From NCBI GenBank assembly GCA_023433825.1, contig JAEYTU010000133.1:1-9276 (forward strand): a stretch of DNA of 9,276 nt. The letters are read 5' to 3'. Position numbers and translations under genes: made by a program. This DNA comes from Planctomycetota bacterium (lineage in GTDB: Bacteria > Planctomycetota > UBA1135 > UBA2386). Every line of letters begins with the position of its first letter. Position 1 is the stretch's first letter. A model generated the notes under the pieces. That model was not told the DNA's origin. It ran no database searches and was given only the letters and a program-made list of their open reading frames with translations. Shown here one piece after another: positions 7,685 through 9,276 of the stretch.

Positions 7685-7699
7685 CCACCGAGCCGGTGG
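7685..7699. repeat. inverted repeat CCACCG-AGC-CGGTGG
   Basis: Perfect 6-bp arms with a 3-base centre, the same layout as the dyad at 7665-7679 but with a different sequence, so the two are not copies of one site. Confidence 0.6.
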
Positions 7700-7702
7700 T
7701 CG

Positions 7703-7723
7703 ATCGCGAGCGAATCACGCGAT
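7703..7723. repeat. inverted repeat ATCGCG/CGCGAT
   Basis: Perfect 6-bp arms (7703-7708 and 7718-7723) with a 9-base centre. The arms are made of common GC-rich words, so chance is a fair explanation for this one. Confidence 0.45.
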
Positions 7724-7730
7724 GCGTTCC

Positions 7731-7742
7731 CGTTCCGGAACG
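7731..7742. repeat. 12-base palindrome CGTTCCGGAACG
   Basis: A perfect palindrome with no spacer, preceded directly by another CGTTCC (7725-7730). It lies 15 bases before the TATAAG, so it covers where a -35 element of the decarboxylase promoter would be. That makes it a reasonable operator candidate. The GGAAC within it also resembles the -35 of extracytoplasmic-function sigma factors. Confidence 0.55.
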
Positions 7743-7746
7743 AGTA

Positions 7747-7770
7747 GCGCGCGCGGCTATAAGCGCGCGC
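7747..7770 (+). repeat. 8-bp GC-only inverted repeat before the decarboxylase start
   Basis: GCGCGCGC at 7747-7754 and again at 7763-7770 are self-complementary words around GGCTATAA. They end one base before the ATG at 7772. In RNA this would be a strong stem next to the start codon. In DNA the alternating purine-pyrimidine runs flank the TATAAG. Confidence 0.7.
7758..7763 (+). promoter_or_regulatory. TATAAG, candidate -10 element
   Basis: The only AT-rich hexamer in this very GC-rich stretch. Eight bases separate it from the ATG at 7772, so a start site at the usual distance would fall on or next to the ATG and give a leaderless or nearly leaderless message. No good TTGACA-like -35 is present about 17 bases upstream (CCGGAA is there). 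Inferred from position and sequence only. Confidence 0.4.
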
Positions 7771-7771
7771 G

Positions 7772-9276
7772 ATGCGATTCCTCGAACCCTGCTTCCTCGG
7801 TCCACAGGCCGAGAACATGGATCTGCTCGAGAGCCTGCTGCTCGAGTTCGTCCGTGACCACTGCTACTGGCGGCGCAACTTCCATCCGGAGGACGGGCCC
7901 ATGGTGCCGCCGGATGCTGCGTCGCACGCCGAGTACGCGGCATTCGTCGCACGAACGCGGCGCGAGCTGATGCAACTCAGCGCCGAACTGAAGCGCGCCG
8001 TGCCGTTCTTCAGTCCGCGCTACGTCGGGCACATGAACGCCGACCTGTTGCTGCCGGGCCTCGTCGCGAAGCTCGTCACGACGCTCTACAACCCGAACAA
8101 CGTCAGCGAGGAAGCGGCGCCGGTCACGTTGGAGAAGGAGCTCGAGGTCGGTCGGCAGCTCGCGGAAATGTTCGGGATGCAGGTCGACGAGGACCGCGAA
8201 CCGTGCGCGTGGGGCCATCTGACGTCGGGCGGCACGACGGCGAACTACGAGGCGCTGTGGAACTTCCGGTCGGTCAAGTTCTACGGCGTCGCGCTGCAGG
8301 CCGGCGCGCAGCAGCTCGGGTTCGACACCGATCCGATCGGGCCGCTGCACAAGCGGCTGTCCGAATACACGAAGCAGGAACTCGTGAACCTGCCGATGGA
8401 CGACGTCATCGGACTGCGGACCAACGCCGTCCGCGACATGACGCGCAGCGGCGGCAAGAAGGAGCTGTACGAACTCGGCAACGCGGTCCGCGCCGAGCGG
8501 TTGGAGATCCTCGGAACCGCCGGCTTCTTCCTGAAGCACCGCGACCTCGCACCGCCGAAGGTCCTCGTTCCGTCGTCCGCCCACTACTCGTGGGAGAAAG
8601 GGATGAAGGTGCTCGGCCTCGGCACGTCGCAATTGGTCGAAGTCGAGGTCGGCGACGACATGCGGCTGTCGATCGATCACCTGCGCGAATGCCTGACGCG
8701 CGAGTTCGCGGCCGACGTTCCGGTGCTGGCCGTCGTCGGTGTGCTCGGCACGACCGAGTTCGGCGCGATCGACCCGATCCACCGGATCGTCGCCGTTCGC
8801 GACGAATGGCGGCAGAAGGGCCGCGACTTCGGGATCCACGTCGACGCGGCTTGGGGCGGCTACATGGCGTCGCTGTTTCGCGGTCCCGACGGCACGCTGC
8901 TGCCGCGGGCGGCGATGCGGCGTTCGTTCCGCGTGTTCCCGAGCGAGACCGTCCACGCGTCGTTCCAGGCGCTCGGCGACGTCGACTCGATCACCGTCGA
9001 CCCGCACAAGCTCGGCTACGTCCCGTATGCGGCGGGCGCATTCGTCGCGCGCAACCGACGCGTCGTCGACTTCCTCGTCCAGAAGGCTGCCTACGTGTTC
9101 GACCTCGGGCTCGCGAAGGAGGAGGTGCCGATGGCGCAGAAGCTGCGCAACCTCGGGCAGTACATCCTCGAGGGATCGAAGTCGGGCGCGGCGGCCGCCG
9201 CCGTCCACGTCACGCACAAGGTGCTACCGCTGCACGCCGACGGCTTCGGCCGGATCCTCGCACCGACGGTGCGCGC
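7772..9276 (+). CDS. PLP group II decarboxylase, tyrosine decarboxylase-like (3' end outside window)
   Basis: The first 501 residues of a cytosolic pyridoxal-phosphate amino acid decarboxylase are present; the frame is open to the edge. It follows the bacterial tyrosine decarboxylase layout throughout: FLGPQAEN near the start, then GHMNADLLLP (86-95), LYNPNNV, WGHLTSGGTTAN (147-158), HYSWEKG with His271, HVDAAWGGY with Asp358 for the cofactor nitrogen, DPHKLGY with Lys413 as the Schiff-base lysine, and YILEGSKSGAAAAAVH near the cut end. Enterococcal tyrosine decarboxylase is about 620 residues, so roughly 120 remain outside. The family decarboxylates tyrosine and related aromatic acids to amines. 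Glutamate, aspartate or another aromatic substrate cannot be excluded without the C-terminal part of the active site. The ATG at 7772 matches where the family's N-terminal similarity begins. No Shine-Dalgarno precedes it, and a hairpin and TATAAG lie directly upstream. Confidence 0.9.
   Translation, partial: MRFLEPCFLGPQAENMDLLESLLLEFVRDHCYWRRNFHPEDGPMVPPDAASHAEYAAFVARTRRELMQLSAELKRAVPFFSPRYVGHMNADLLLPGLVAKLVTTLYNPNNVSEEAAPVTLEKELEVGRQLAEMFGMQVDEDREPCAWGHLTSGGTTANYEALWNFRSVKFYGVALQAGAQQLGFDTDPIGPLHKRLSEYTKQELVNLPMDDVIGLRTNAVRDMTRSGGKKELYELGNAVRAERLEILGTAGFFLKHRDLAPPKVLVPSSAHYSWEKGMKVLGLGTSQLVEVEVGDDMRLSIDHLRECLTREFAADVPVLAVVGVLGTTEFGAIDPIHRIVAVRDEWRQKGRDFGIHVDAAWGGYMASLFRGPDGTLLPRAAMRRSFRVFPSETVHASFQALGDVDSITVDPHKLGYVPYAAGAFVARNRRVVDFLVQKAAYVFDLGLAKEEVPMAQKLRNLGQYILEGSKSGAAAAAVHVTHKVLPLHADGFGRILAPTVR

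Larger units (their letters stand above)
7611..7771. promoter_or_regulatory. divergent intergenic region crowded with inverted repeats
   Basis: These 161 bases lie between the two-gene - strand unit and the decarboxylase gene and must contain promoters in both directions. Five inverted repeats follow one another without overlap from 7665 to 7770, each listed separately. The stretch 7611-7664 shows nothing obvious except the AAGG used by the - strand gene. Confidence 0.55.

Noticed and set aside
7757..9217. Long - strand open frame of 486 codons at the right end
   Set aside because: It is the antisense shadow of the decarboxylase, whose + strand frame carries every PLP-enzyme motif and simply runs off the window.
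1..9276. tRNA, rRNA, CRISPR array, transposase, integrase, defence or toxin-antitoxin genes
   Set aside because: None were found. All coding space is accounted for by six genes and no repeat-spacer pattern or mobile-element ends were seen.

Overview
The window is 9,276 bases of visibly GC-rich bacterial chromosome with six protein genes, one of them cut by the right edge. No RNA gene, insertion sequence, phage gene or CRISPR array was seen. The best guess for the source is a planctomycete or a close relative. The reasons are a C-terminal module in a secreted protein (GCVGS, then LGTTLSLSVTNLP, then LPIPNNPTLTGF and a closing SNGG) that I associate with planctomycete extracellular proteins, and the near absence of Shine-Dalgarno sequences before the genes. 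This assignment rests on memory of families, not on a search.

Left part (1-2318): a major facilitator superfamily (MFS) type membrane transporter on the + strand and a membrane-bound YdjM/DUF457-type metal-dependent hydrolase on the - strand. They converge with directly abutting stop codons (1305-1307 and 1308-1310). Centre (2319-3474): a divergent intergenic region with dyads, then a small secreted + strand protein with the planctomycete-type C-terminal module. Its stop codon lies inside an 8-bp tandem repeat that also feeds a hairpin between converging genes.

Right-centre (3469-7610): a two-gene - strand unit with a 5-base junction. The first gene encodes a secreted beta-propeller-like protein ending in a degenerate version of the same C-terminal module. 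The second encodes a 915-residue secreted protein in which seven internal repeats (a likely seven-bladed beta-propeller) are fused to a complete NikA/DppA-type solute-binding domain. I regard this fusion as the most unusual object in the window. Its nickel-site residues are mostly not those of NikA, so the ligand is unknown.

Right end (7611-9276): a 161-base divergent intergenic region holding five consecutive inverted repeats. The last surrounds a TATAAG placed where transcription would begin at or next to the ATG of the final gene. That gene is a pyridoxal-phosphate (PLP) group II decarboxylase strongly resembling bacterial tyrosine decarboxylase. It is open to the window edge and lacks its C-terminus.

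Nothing ties the six genes into one pathway. The supportable functional theme is an outward-facing one: a transporter, a membrane hydrolase and three exported proteins, two with propeller folds and one with a ligand-capture domain.
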